64,000 bases of DNA from Apteryx mantelli (Eukaryota > Chordata > Aves > Apterygiformes > Apterygidae): positions 3,484,001-3,548,000 of the forward strand of contig NC_089990.1 in the NCBI RefSeq assembly GCF_036417845.1. The letters run 5' to 3'. Below the pieces are notes generated by a model. The model had not been told where the DNA came from, ran no database searches, and worked only from the letters and a program-made list of their open reading frames with translations. The first letter of the stretch is position 1; every line of letters starts with the position of its first letter. The translations under genes were made by a program, and so were the position numbers. Below are positions 1-20,549 of the stretch, in pieces.

Positions 1-111
1 CGGGCCAAGTTTGTTTTTTTTGGCCCATTTCCACTCAGCTTTCCGGGGCAGGCACCTGCTTTTCCGCTGGCCTCCTCCATCCGTGCATGACCAACCCCTT
101 CTCCCCCGCAG

Positions 112-6884
<6,773 letters not shown>

Positions 6885-7570
6885 GCGGGCGCCTGGGCCG
6901 TGGGGCCGCGCTGGAGCCCCCTGGGGCTCCCGCCCGTCGCTCCGCCGCCTCGCCGAGCTGGGAGCAGCTCCGGCTATCAGGATTTAATCAGAGGCCAGTT
7001 TGGTGAAAGTTGCTGCCGGATGAGAGCCCCCCTCAGAGACGCGCCCTCGCTCCTCTGCGCGGTGTCGCGCTGTTCCCGTCCCCACCCGCCAGGAACGATC
7101 TTCACCCCGCGACCGCGGGGCCACGGCTACTCGCGTTATGCACAAAGGATTTGGTGGTGGGAAAGTATCCGTAGGGCTGGAGATGCTCGCCTCAGGGGGA
7201 TGCTTCCAACACTAATGTGAATCTTAAATGTGGGTGAAGCAAACCTGCAACCGCTGCCTTAAACGGTGCTGCACGTGCGTTCATCGCTCGCAACTAACCC
7301 TCCTCGGGCGATGCTAACGAGCCTTGCAGTCCCCAGCAGACTGTGCAGTGTGACTTGAGGAAGAGCAGCAGGACTGCACCAGCACAGATCCCCGTAGCGA
7401 GGAGAGCTTGTTGGGCCTGGCAGACATCCCACGCAGTATGATTATTGGAAAATCTTTTCAGGTTTCCATAGGGTAAAGTCATTCCTGTGGCCAAGTGACA
7501 AATTTCCAAACTGCAGTGCAACTCTGTTAATACTGATTTGCTCCATTAACAGCTTTCTCCTGGTCAATGT

Positions 7571-7576
7571 AATAAA
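7571..7576 (+). terminator. TIMM8A: candidate proximal poly(A) signal, TIMM8A
   Basis: Canonical AATAAA in an AT-rich context (TGTAATAAATATTAATTGGG) about 690 bp after the stop codon. Confidence 0.5.
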
Positions 7577-8785
7577 TATTAATTGGGTCAATTTTTAACA
7601 TGAGATTCTCCTTTGTTCAGGTAGGTGACCCCTGGGAATTGAAAATCTGACCTTCACTTCTTGTCACTCTCCCTCCTTCCCAGTGATCCTGTTTATTGCA
7701 AAATTAGTAGGAGGGGAAGTAATTATGTTCTGGCTAAAAGGTCTGCTGTGAATTCTGATTTCTTGCTCACTGAATTTGGTCTTATGAACAAAACCTCACC
7801 TTTGAGAGAGAGTCTGTGGCCTTTACCTTTCTTCCCCAGTGAGTTAACAGTACATGCTTTCCTGTAAAGGAATAGTTTGTTCAGAAAGACTCTAAATGCA
7901 GGAAAAAGGTAACCAGCTACTTGATAGCCACCTATACCTTTACCTGTGGAGATCTCTGGAGAGAGGGCAATGTCCCTGCCTTCCGGGCCTTTGCCCCTAG
8001 GAATGGGACTGGAGTGTCTAAGCTATGCAGGCCACTGGAAGAGCAACAGACTGCTCCTTATGTACCCTCTGGAAACCCAGCATAGCTTTTCGAGAGTGCT
8101 CGTGTCACCGCCTGGCTCTGTGAAGCACAGCACCCCATGTTACTAACGGACAGCAGCTCAGAGCGCTGCACAGGAAACTGGTAAATCGGTTCGGCCCAAA
8201 TCGAGTTGCTTTGGGTGCCCGGTCTCCATGCAGCTTCCCAGGAGAGGTGGCCACAGCAGCTACCTCTCTGGAAGATGCAGTGACTACCGTGGTGTTTGAG
8301 AGCTCACCTCAAAGCACTGTTATTTCAAGGCATTTAGATAGGGCACTCCTTGCCCGGGTTCACCCGACTGCGCGTACCGTCCACCACGTCCTGAACAGCC
8401 CAAGGAGACAAGTCTGCCCAGCCAGTTCTTACAGCCAGTTCTGCTTGAGAGCAGGCTGGTGGGAGACGACTAACGCAGGTGTCTCGTAGCCAGCAGCCTT
8501 CCTGGGGATAAATTCAGGATGTGTTAAATAGAGCCACGCTTCATCTTAAAACCACATATACCAATGCCTGTAAGTGAGGATACAGCTGTCTAGTTGATTC
8601 TTTCAGAAACTAACCTCAAGAGCTAACCATTAGGTCACTCCTGTTCCCACAGCAAGCGATTCCCCCACCCTGTTCCTGTCTTGAGTTTCTCTGTTCTGCC
8701 TACCCCATAATCCTTCGTACCTCTCGGTACTGGCCCAGCTCTCAACACAAACGTGTCACTAGCCACTTGGTAACTGAACAAATCT

Positions 8786-8791
8786 GTTTTA
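8786..8791 (-). terminator. candidate poly(A) signal, NIPA2-like gene
   Basis: ATTAAA on the minus strand, about 665 bp after the stop codon. I found no minus-strand AATAAA between 8786 and 9454. If used, the NIPA2-like transcript overlaps the long TIMM8A 3' end tail to tail. Confidence 0.3.
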
Positions 8792-8943
8792 ATAGAATAC
8801 TGTAAGCAGGTGCCTCATCTACCTGCACAACAGACAAGTTGCATGAAGAGGTTGCGTCCTCCGGAAGAGCCACAACAGCATGTGGCAGCACCATTGAAGT
8901 TTTCCAGTTTTGGCTGTGTTCTGTTCTTGGCTGTGAATCTGTA

Positions 8944-8949
8944 AATAAA
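8944..8949 (+). terminator. TIMM8A: candidate distal poly(A) signal, TIMM8A
   Basis: Canonical AATAAA (TGTAAATAAACTCTAG) about 2.06 kb after the TIMM8A stop; lies between the two convergent genes. Confidence 0.45.
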
Positions 8950-9454
8950 CTCTAGCAAAATCAGCAGAACAAGTACTTTACAGAGGAATTTTTGAACTAA
9001 TACTCTGGGTATGTCATCCTTAAGACCAAGGTACCCATCTTCTCTGCATGTAATCTTAGCACCATGTTAGATTCTGTAACTATTAATCTAACTATTTAAA
9101 AAAATGTCTTTACATTCAGTAACGGTTAGCACTGTGTTAGCGCTGCAGCCCTCCGCACAGCCAGAGCCTGTGTCCTGACAAGGGCAGATTGATTATTCAT
9201 ATAAAGGAACAGCGAAGAGGAACTAGACCCCAAGCAGCCGCGCTGTTTGCCAGGCTCGTGTCTAGCTGCAGGAAGCTGCCGTCAGCCTCTGGGGCAGTGG
9301 GAGGTCACGGACCGCGCGCACAAGGCAGGTAGCAGAGAGCTGCTAACTCCCACTAGCACAGCAGCAGCTAGCAACATCTGGTGCAGCAAGTTGAAACTTG
9401 CACAGTGGAGCTGCTCAGTGGCGGGAGCAGAGAGCTAGCAGTTCAGAGGCTTCC

Positions 9455-13037
<3,583 letters not shown>

Positions 13038-13235
13038 GGCGGCTCCCGGCCCCGCCGCCGCCGCCGCTTCCGCTTCCGGTGCGTCGCCAAAACCCTTCCG
13101 CGGGGCCGGAACGGGAGGCGGAAGGGGAGGGAGCGGCGGGGAGCGGCGGGCCCGGCGCACCCGGCCTGACTTCCGCCCGCGGCGCCCGCTGAGCGGTACC
13201 GCGTCGTGCCGCGCTGCCGGGCCTAAGGCGGCGGG

Positions 13236-16200
13236 ATGAGTAAGAGCAAGGACGACGCGCCGCACGAGCTGGAGAGCCAGTTTGTGCTGCGGCTGCCGCC
13301 GGTAAGAGGCCTGAGGCGGCCGCCGCCGCCGCCGCCGCCGCGTCCCCCGGGCGCAGGACTCGGGGAAGGGGCTAACGGGGCTGGCGAAGCCGGCGGGGAA
13401 CCTGCGTCCCCGGGAAGGCTGGGCGCTTCTGGGGCTGGACGGCCCGTTGGCTGTGAGTAGCCCTCGCCTTGAGCAGATTCCCCGCAGCCTCCTGTTGAGA
13501 GCTGCTCCTGGAACTGCAGGATGGCGGAAGGCGAAGTTACGGGATTAGGGAGAAAACTCTTGCAGGGGTAGAGCTCTTGCAAGGGATGCGTCATCGGTTC
13601 CTCTGGCCACTCACCCGCTGCCACTGCCCTTAATGCCATTTGACGTGTGCTTAACCTGCGACTCTGTGTCCTGCTGACACCCTGCGAGCCTGGTGAGGGA
13701 GCTTTAGCTTCCCCCAGAACCATCATCCTCTACTGGATATCGCCATCAGGGGCCTCATGCCGTTGTCAGCTCTGTCACGCTGTGGGACATGAAGCGCACT
13801 GGGAATAGCGGAGCCGCAAGGTTAAGGTGTGGTTCTGGGTGGAAGATGCTGTTCTTGCACCTTTTAGAGTGGTTTTGCAGTTGTTTTTCTACCTCGGGAT
13901 GGCAGTGATGTTTAAAGCTGGTGGTCTTAGACCCTGTCCAACCTTTTCAGGAGTATGCATCTACCGTGCGGAGAGCGGTACAGTCTGGGAGCGTCAACCT
14001 GAAGGACAGGCTCACCATTGAGCTACATGGTGAGTGAGCAGGATCTGCTGCCTTTAGCCTTCCCACTGAGGAGGGCTTTGAAGTAGGAGGCCTTTCCGGC
14101 CCTGGGCTTTACAGTTAAACCTTCAGGGCTCCTGTACGTATCAAGCAGAGACCTCTGGGGAGAGCTGCCCTTGGCATGCTTTGCCAATACCGGCTTTGCT
14201 GGACAGCCCTGTTGGCAGAAACGCATCTGCCCTCGATTGAGGAACTGTCTGCACGCCTGGCCCCGCAGCCTCGGAAGCAGAAGTGTGCCTTGGTAAAAGC
14301 TGCTTTCGCTCCAACCGGCCTGGCTTTCCCACCTGCTTCTGCTGTGCCGTGGTTCTGCTTACCCTACGCGCTCCCCAAACCAGCCTGACTTGGTAGAAGC
14401 CGGCGGCCGTGCTGAGCAGCCCATCTTCGCCCCCATGAGGCCGTGCCTTAGTAGCCCCTCCTGGCCCGATCCTTCTGATTTCCACAACCTCAGAAATGTG
14501 TGTTCTCACCTCAGCTTCCCGCTGCCCATCAAAAAGGCTTGTGATTCTGAGGTGAAAATGTTAGTTCAGGCGAAACATCAGCTGTGCGGTGCCGCTCACT
14601 GTCGCACCACCAGGGATGTGATTGCTGGTCTAGAACCAGGCTGCGGGGCAACGGCCACAAACTGAAACACGGGAAGTTCCGCTTGAGCGTAAGGAAACGC
14701 TGTGAAGGTGGTTGAACATTGGAGCAGGTTGCCCAGGGAGGTTGTGGAGCCTCCATCCTTGAAGGTATTCAAAACCCGCCTGGACAGGCTTCTGCACTAC
14801 CTGCTCTAGTCAACCTGCTTGAGCAGGGGGCTTGGACCAGATGATCTCCAGAGGTGCCTTCCAATCCCAACTACTCTGTGATCCAGTGAATGATGGACTC
14901 CAGGAGGGAGTTCCCGTGCCTGCCCTGGCACGAGGAGGCTCCTGTCCCATCTGTAGGGTGCAACCCACCAGTCTGCCCTGTTCTGACTTGAGACCGCATT
15001 ACTAAGGGCATCTTAAAACTCCTGCAATTGCCCATCCACAAGTGAAACTGCGCAGAACTTGGGTTTTCCTGTTTCCTGCACGTGTTTTCCTGTGAAATTT
15101 CCTTCCCAGAAATATATTGCTCTGTGTAGCTGTTTAGTGAGCCATCTGCAGCACTAACCTCTCCTTTGGCTTCCCGCAGCGGATGGGCGCCATGGGATTG
15201 TCCGTGTAGACCGGGTTCCGCTGGCAGCCAAGCTGGTGGATCTGCCCTGCATCATTGAGAGCTTAAAAACCATCGATAAGAAAACCTTCTATAAGACAGC
15301 GGACATTTGCCAGGTATGGGCCGTCCTTCGCACCTGCCCCAACAGCCTCTTTGCCGACCCCTCTCCAGGAAAATCCTGGTGTGCCTTGGCAGTGGGACAC
15401 CTGGTATAACATGGCTAACTTCTGTATTCTCACAATATTAGCCGTTTAAAATTCCCCACCTCTGCCTGGTGTTTGGGAATCTCCCTCTTCTGAAGCGTGA
15501 AATGTCACTGTCCTTGTAACAGCTTAACTGCAGCTGTGCTTAGTCATGAACTGAGCTGCCTGTAAAACATTGTTTTTCTCCTCCGCCCAGGCCAATGAAT
15601 CCCTCTGGCTAACCACATGCAGTAGAAGTCGCTGTTCATTTTCCTGAAAAGCTTTCACATCCTTTTGCCCTTCTTTGTGTTTATGGGGGGGTTTCAGATG
15701 CTTGTTTGCACTGTGGATGGCGACCTGTATCCCCCTCTGGAAGAGCAAACTGTGAGCACTGACCCCAAGGCAAACAAGAAGAAGGACAAGGACAGAGAGA
15801 AGAAATTCATCTGGAACCATGGCAGTGAGTAGAGGTGCTGCCCATGCCACCCCCCCCCCGCATCCCCACAGCTGTGCAGGGTGCTCGCCGCTGCCGTGTG
15901 CCGGCAGTGCTGCTGCACCGTTTTTAGGGCTCTCTTTGAGTCTGCCAGGCCCAGCTCTCCCCGTGGACCATCTGCCTGACACATACAATCTGTTTCCTCT
16001 GTCGCAGTTACTCTTCCCTTGAAAAATGTACGGAAGAGACGATTCCGGAAAACAGCTAAGAAGAAGGTGAGTTGTTTCTCTCTCATGCTGATACAGGTGC
16101 AGATACAATAGCCAAGGGATAGAAAAGTGGAGGCGTTAGAGCTCTGGCTAGCTATCAGTCCAGAAAACGTGGAGTTTCTTAACTTTGCTTTATGTGTTTC

Positions 16201-19200
16201 CTTGCCAGAGATGAGGGGGAAGGGAGACTAGTACCCTTGAACAATTCCCTGGTTGCTTCCTCCTTGTTTTCCAAGATGCCCCTGAGGTGGGAAAATTCTC
16301 TGTGCAGAGGATGGGTAGACTCCATTCCGATGGCTGCCTTGCCACAGTGCGTCTCTTCCTGCTCGCAAAGAAGAAAGGAAGGGTCGCATGCAAATGAGAC
16401 TTCACTCACTGCTGCTTTCCCAGCTGAAATCCTCGCTCTGTGTATGGCCCGATCACTTCCCCAGCAAGTAACACTACAAATAGAATAACTGTCGCTTCAG
16501 CTGGGGGAGTGGGAACAGATGGAGCTCAGAGACTGTGTCTCTGTGCAAATGCAAAAGCCAGGAAAGGTGTTGCGGAGATGCAGCACCGTGAGGCTGGGAA
16601 GACTCAATCTTTTTGCTTTGCAGTTTCTTTTTGAGAACACGACGGAGCGATATTTTGCATGACATTTGGGAAACAAATCACTTCAGACATTCTTATAGCC
16701 CACAGAAAAGGTGCGGTGTCACTAAATAAGGTCTCTAGCTAATTTAAAAGTGAAAAATGAAACCTCCTTTTGACGGAGAAGGGAGGGACTTGAGTTGACT
16801 ATCCATCAGTGAATTGCACCTTGAGCACTTTTGTGTACACACAGAAGGTCTGATTTCATAAGCAGTGTTGATGGTTGCCGGAGTGAGAAGAAAAGTGAGA
16901 ATGTGCAGCCCACCATGGAGCTCTGTACAGAAAAGGATGGGGCACTTCCTAGAGATGCCAAAATAACTTCTTGGGTGGACCATGAGTGAAGGCCAAGCAA
17001 AAAGAATATGAGGAGAGAGGCTCAAAATAGGGCTCTGTCCAGCAGTGGAAGCTGGGAGCTGACCGGCGTGCAGCAACCTGCACAAGGTATTTAACAGTGT
17101 CTCTGTTGCCTTTCCCTTCTCTGGCCCAGTATATTGAGTCTCCTGACGTGGAAAAAGAGGTGAAGCGTCTCCTGAGCACCGATGCTGAAGCTGTCAGTGT
17201 CCGTATCCTTTTAGGAGAAAAAAAAGCTCAAGTGGGGGAGGGGGCAGTAGGTGTGATCTGGAGCTGTGGAAAGGAGAGACAAGTTCAGCTTTGCGTGTGG
17301 GTGTGAGAGATTGGGAGATGAGCACACAAGCGACACAGAGCTTTACCTTTACCTACGCTCAAAGCGTGGTGTTTCTCTGTGGTGACCTTCCTTGAGGACT
17401 GTGCTCATGCACTGAGCCAAACTTAAGTAACAGCAGAGGACAGGCCTTCAAAGAACAAATACCAGGGTGGCTCTGCCTGGGTATCCGTAGCTGCAAGGCC
17501 GGAGGGGGCAGTGATCTCCTGCAGGTTTTAGCTTTCTGTTGTTGTACTACATCTCCCATGGTCGTCTCTTTCCCTTGACTCGTTCTGTTCCTGCTGTCAG
17601 GCTGGGAAGTCATTGCAGAAGATGAAACTAAAGAAGTAGATAACCATGGCTCGCTCACCAGCCTGGACATCTCCTCCCCAGGGATGTCTGGGCACAAACA
17701 AGGCCATGGCTCCTCAGGTACAGTGGGGAAGGCTATTGTTTTGTTTGGGCCCGTTCTCCCTGGGATAAGCCCGAACCAGAGATGTGGCAAACACACGCGA
17801 GATGAGCGTGGTGTCGGCCTGGGTGCAAGTAGAGGCCGGTGTGTCACAAGCCTGTAGCCTGCTGGAACAGGTACCCGTTTGCCGTAGCAGCAGATAACAG
17901 CTATGAGAGACCCTGTGTGCGCTGCAGTCAGTTTGGGTAGCAGTGTCTGAAGGATCGGGGGCTGCGTGGAGACAGACACCGTGTAATGGTGTGGCCACTG
18001 ATAGACGAAGGGTGCTGGGCCATCGTCAGCTGTGTTTTTCTTCTCCTTTCGCACCACCTAGAACATGACGAGCTGCGGGAGATATTTAATGACATCAGCA
18101 GCAGCAGCGAAGATGAGGATGAGCGGGATCATCATGATGATGAGGATCTGAACATCATGGACACGGAGGAGGACTTGGAGAGGCAGTTGCAGGACAAGCT
18201 GAATGAGTCTGATGGGCAGCAGCAGGAGAACGAGGGGTCCAACCAGATAGGTGGGTCAGGTGGCAGAGCGCAGCAGGATCGCCAGTGCGCCGGGCAGGCT
18301 GCGCTGCCCAGCTCCGCTGCTGCGGGTCTGAGCTTGCTCTCTCTTCTAGTCATGGGGATCCAGAAACAGATCGACAACCTGAAGAGTAAACTCCAGGAGA
18401 CCCAGGACAGGAGGAAGCGCCAGGAGGATCTCATCATGAAAGTAGAGAACCTGGCCCTCAAGGTGAGAGCTCTCCTGGGGCCTCTTTTTCTAGTCTTCTG
18501 TGTTCTGTTCAGCGCCAGCTTGGCATTAGACCCAGCAAACGGATTCAGCTGTTGCCCTGGAAAAGCCAGGGGTCTTTGCATGCTGAGTTAAAAATAACTG
18601 TGGTATGGCCGTACACTCCAGCTTCCCCCCTGGAGGCAAGGCAATCCATGGAGCTGTGCAGGAGATAAGGTGGCTGGCAGTCAGCACAGTTTGGGATTTG
18701 CCGCACCGCTCAACACATTGTGCCAGCATCTGTTCAGCTGAGAGCACGTTGGTAACTGTGGTCTGGTGTGTTTGTCTCTGCAGACCCGTCTCCAAGCCGT
18801 GCTGGATGACTTCAAGCAGCAGGAAGAGCGAGAGAAGCAGCAGGTGAGAAAGCTCCCACAATGGAGTGGGAGGTATTGGCGCATGAGGCTCAGTTAAAAG
18901 ACGCAGTTCTAGGTTTGGCCTCTGACACAGTTTCCTAAATTTTGTACCACGTCACCTGCTTTTGTACTCCAGTGCTACAAGCCAGGCTGGGTTGTACCTC
19001 ATCCGTAGCTCTGTGGAGGTTTCTAAGACACAAACAGGTGTAGGAAACAGAGTTGATGGCAGCCTTTCCTCTGGAGGAACGGTGAGCACATCTAGTTATA
19101 AATCCAAGGTTGCTAGGATTGCTCTCTGGAATAAAGCCTGACACCAAGACCCCGTGGAGTAGAAGCTGGGGGTGCTCAGCGGGTTTCCTGTCCGGTGAAC

Positions 19201-19536
19201 TCTTCTGCCGTTTCAGTCAGGTGCCGAGGCAGGAGGTTGCCCACTTGCCTTCCCAGGTCCCTGTCTCGCCCCGCTTCATGCTGTTCTGCCCTAGCAGTGG
19301 CTGCAAGGCAGTTGGGTGCCAGTCCGGTTCTCCAAAGCAGGTGCCTCCTGCACCAGCGCAGCTCCCTGTGGTGTGCAAGCAAGGTGGTCACTAGGATAGC
19401 TGGAAGGTCCACCCAAGCATAAAACTGCTTGGACTTGAGGTGCAAGGAGTCCCGCCGTGCCTTACTCTGATGCCTCGCTCCCTCTTTCCAGATGACCTCT
19501 CTGCAGGAGCAGCTGGAATCTCTCATGGAGAAGTGA
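13236..19536 (+). CDS. TAF7: TAF7, TFIID subunit (11-exon form, syntenic with mammalian TAF7L)
   Basis: TBP-associated factor 7, which in TFIID binds TAF1 and restrains its acetyltransferase activity. Exons: 13236-13301, 13951-14029, 15180-15313, 15698-15824, 16008-16066, 17130-17202, 17601-17717, 18062-18250, 18350-18462, 18784-18843, 19492-19536; phases join to 353 residues (human TAF7 349). The conserved TAFII55 domain fills residues about 12-180: [85 protein letters not shown]. An acidic stretch ([17 protein letters not shown]) and a C-terminal coiled coil ([18 protein letters not shown]) follow. The protein resembles TAF7 more than the longer TAF7L, but it has introns and lies where TAF7L lies in mammals. 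The intron after 17202 begins GTATCCTTT and is U12-type. ATG choice follows the family N-terminus exactly. Confidence 0.97.
13317..13341 (+). repeat. (CCG)n microsatellite
   Basis: About eight CCG units directly after the first TAF7 exon, within the CpG island. Confidence 0.85.
14702..14888 (+). mobile_element. CR1 LINE 3' end fragment
   Basis: Sense 3' terminus of an avian CR1 non-LTR retrotransposon in TAF7 intron 2. Diagnostic runs: GGAGCAGGTTGCCCAGGGAG, GTTGTGGAGCCTCCATCCTT, TATTCAAAACCCGCCTGGAC and GACCAGATGATCTCCAGAGG, closing with ACTCTGTGATCCAGTGA. Heavily 5'-truncated, as most CR1 copies are, and moderately diverged from the consensus I recall, so inactive. Confidence 0.93.
17203..17600 (+). 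other. TAF7: U12-type (minor spliceosome) intron of TAF7
   Basis: The exon ends ...GTC C and the intron opens GTATCCTTTT, matching the U12 donor consensus RTATCCTTT over all nine positions. The 3' end holds CCCTTGAC at about 17571-17578, close to the U12 branch consensus TTCCTTRAY, with its A roughly 22 nt before the AG. The next exon restores the frame exactly as R-W-E-V-I-A-E-D, as in TAF7 proteins. All other introns of the gene have ordinary U2-type donors. Confidence 0.85.
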
Positions 19537-19931
19537 GGAGCAGCAGGTCTTTGTACTTCCAAGCAGGCCTGCTGCCGCACCAGAAGCGTCCTTCATCCGC
19601 TGTGCGAAAGTCTTTGTTCTAGTCCTACGTCTCTGCTGCCAGACGTGCTGCTGGGCAGCGCTAGAGGCTCAGTGTCCAGAGCTGCTCTCGTGTACCTTGT
19701 GCTGGGTTCAGCTGGTGGGGCTGAAGGAAAGAATTAGACTGTGCCTGTGAGAGCGGCAGAAACACGGGGCTTTGCTGTAAATATTGAGGACCTTTCTCCC
19801 AAAGGGGTTTAGTTCCTGCTGGGCCCATGCGATACAGCTTTCTGCACCTCACTGGCTGTTGCACTTGGGCTCTGGCCTGGTGGGAGCTTGTTTCTGTGTT
19901 TGGGGAATGTTTGTGTCTGCAAACCGGACTC

Positions 19932-19937
19932 AATAAA
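19932..19937 (+). terminator. TAF7: poly(A) signal, TAF7
   Basis: AATAAA in GACTCAATAAAGCACCGC, about 400 bp after the stop codon; the only such signal before the next gene. Confidence 0.8.
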
Positions 19938-20164
19938 GCACCGCTTACAACCCTCTTCTGTTCCTCCCGTTCTCCAGGAGGCAGGCGAGCGATGCCTCGG
20001 GTCAGCTTGTGCCTGGCCGCACTGAGCTCCTGGCCGGTGTTTGCACCACCGTTGCTGGTGGTTTCCTGCCAGGGAAAGGCTCCTCGCGTGGTTGCGTCAA
20101 AAGGCAGCTGTGGGCGAAGGGGACCGCGCAAGCTCTCGGTCTGCTGAAGGGGTGAAGTCCTCCT

Positions 20165-20242
20165 GATTAGGGAGTTTCTTTAATTCCTCACAGACCAGGC
20201 AGACAAATCCCAGATTAACCTGGCAGCATGGGAAGAGGATTA
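20165..20242. promoter_or_regulatory. cluster of three GATTA (CRX/OTX-type) sites upstream of the AIPL1-like gene
   Basis: GATTA at 20165-20169, 20213-20217 and 20238-20242, i.e. TAATC, TAATCT and TAATCC on the minus strand. TAATCC/T is the recognition core of the K50 homeodomain factors OTX2 and CRX, which drive photoreceptor and pineal genes. The cluster lies 310-385 bp before the start codon of a gene from a photoreceptor co-chaperone family. Function is inferred. Confidence 0.45.
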
Positions 20243-20549
20243 GAGAAGCGGTTCCAGGCAGCAGCTGGCGGAAGGTGACGGAGGGTATCATGGGCTTCGG
20301 GGAGGGGCTGCCGCAGCGTGACAGCTCATCTCGCAGCCTGAGGGGGAGAGGAAGGAGAGGAGGCTTCTGCGTGCTGCCCCAACGGTGGGAGCACCCAGCC
20401 CCCCGCGCAGCTAGCGAAAGGCCAGCGGCGGCTCCGGGAGATGGCACACGTGGCCATATAGTCAAGAAAGGGAGATGCCCTGAGGAAGAGGCTCGGCTCG
20501 GGAAGGGCCAGCGCGTGTGACCTGTGCCTGGGGGCGGCAGGAGCTGGCC

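Larger units (their letters stand above)
6885..8949 (+). other. TIMM8A: TIMM8A 3' UTR / downstream region
   Basis: About 2 kb without a recognisable coding exon. It contains AATAAA at 7571-7576 and again at 8944-8949, so TIMM8A may have a short and a long 3' UTR. The long form would end only about 500 bp from the stop codon of the convergent NIPA2-like gene. Assignment beyond 7576 is inference. Confidence 0.5.
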
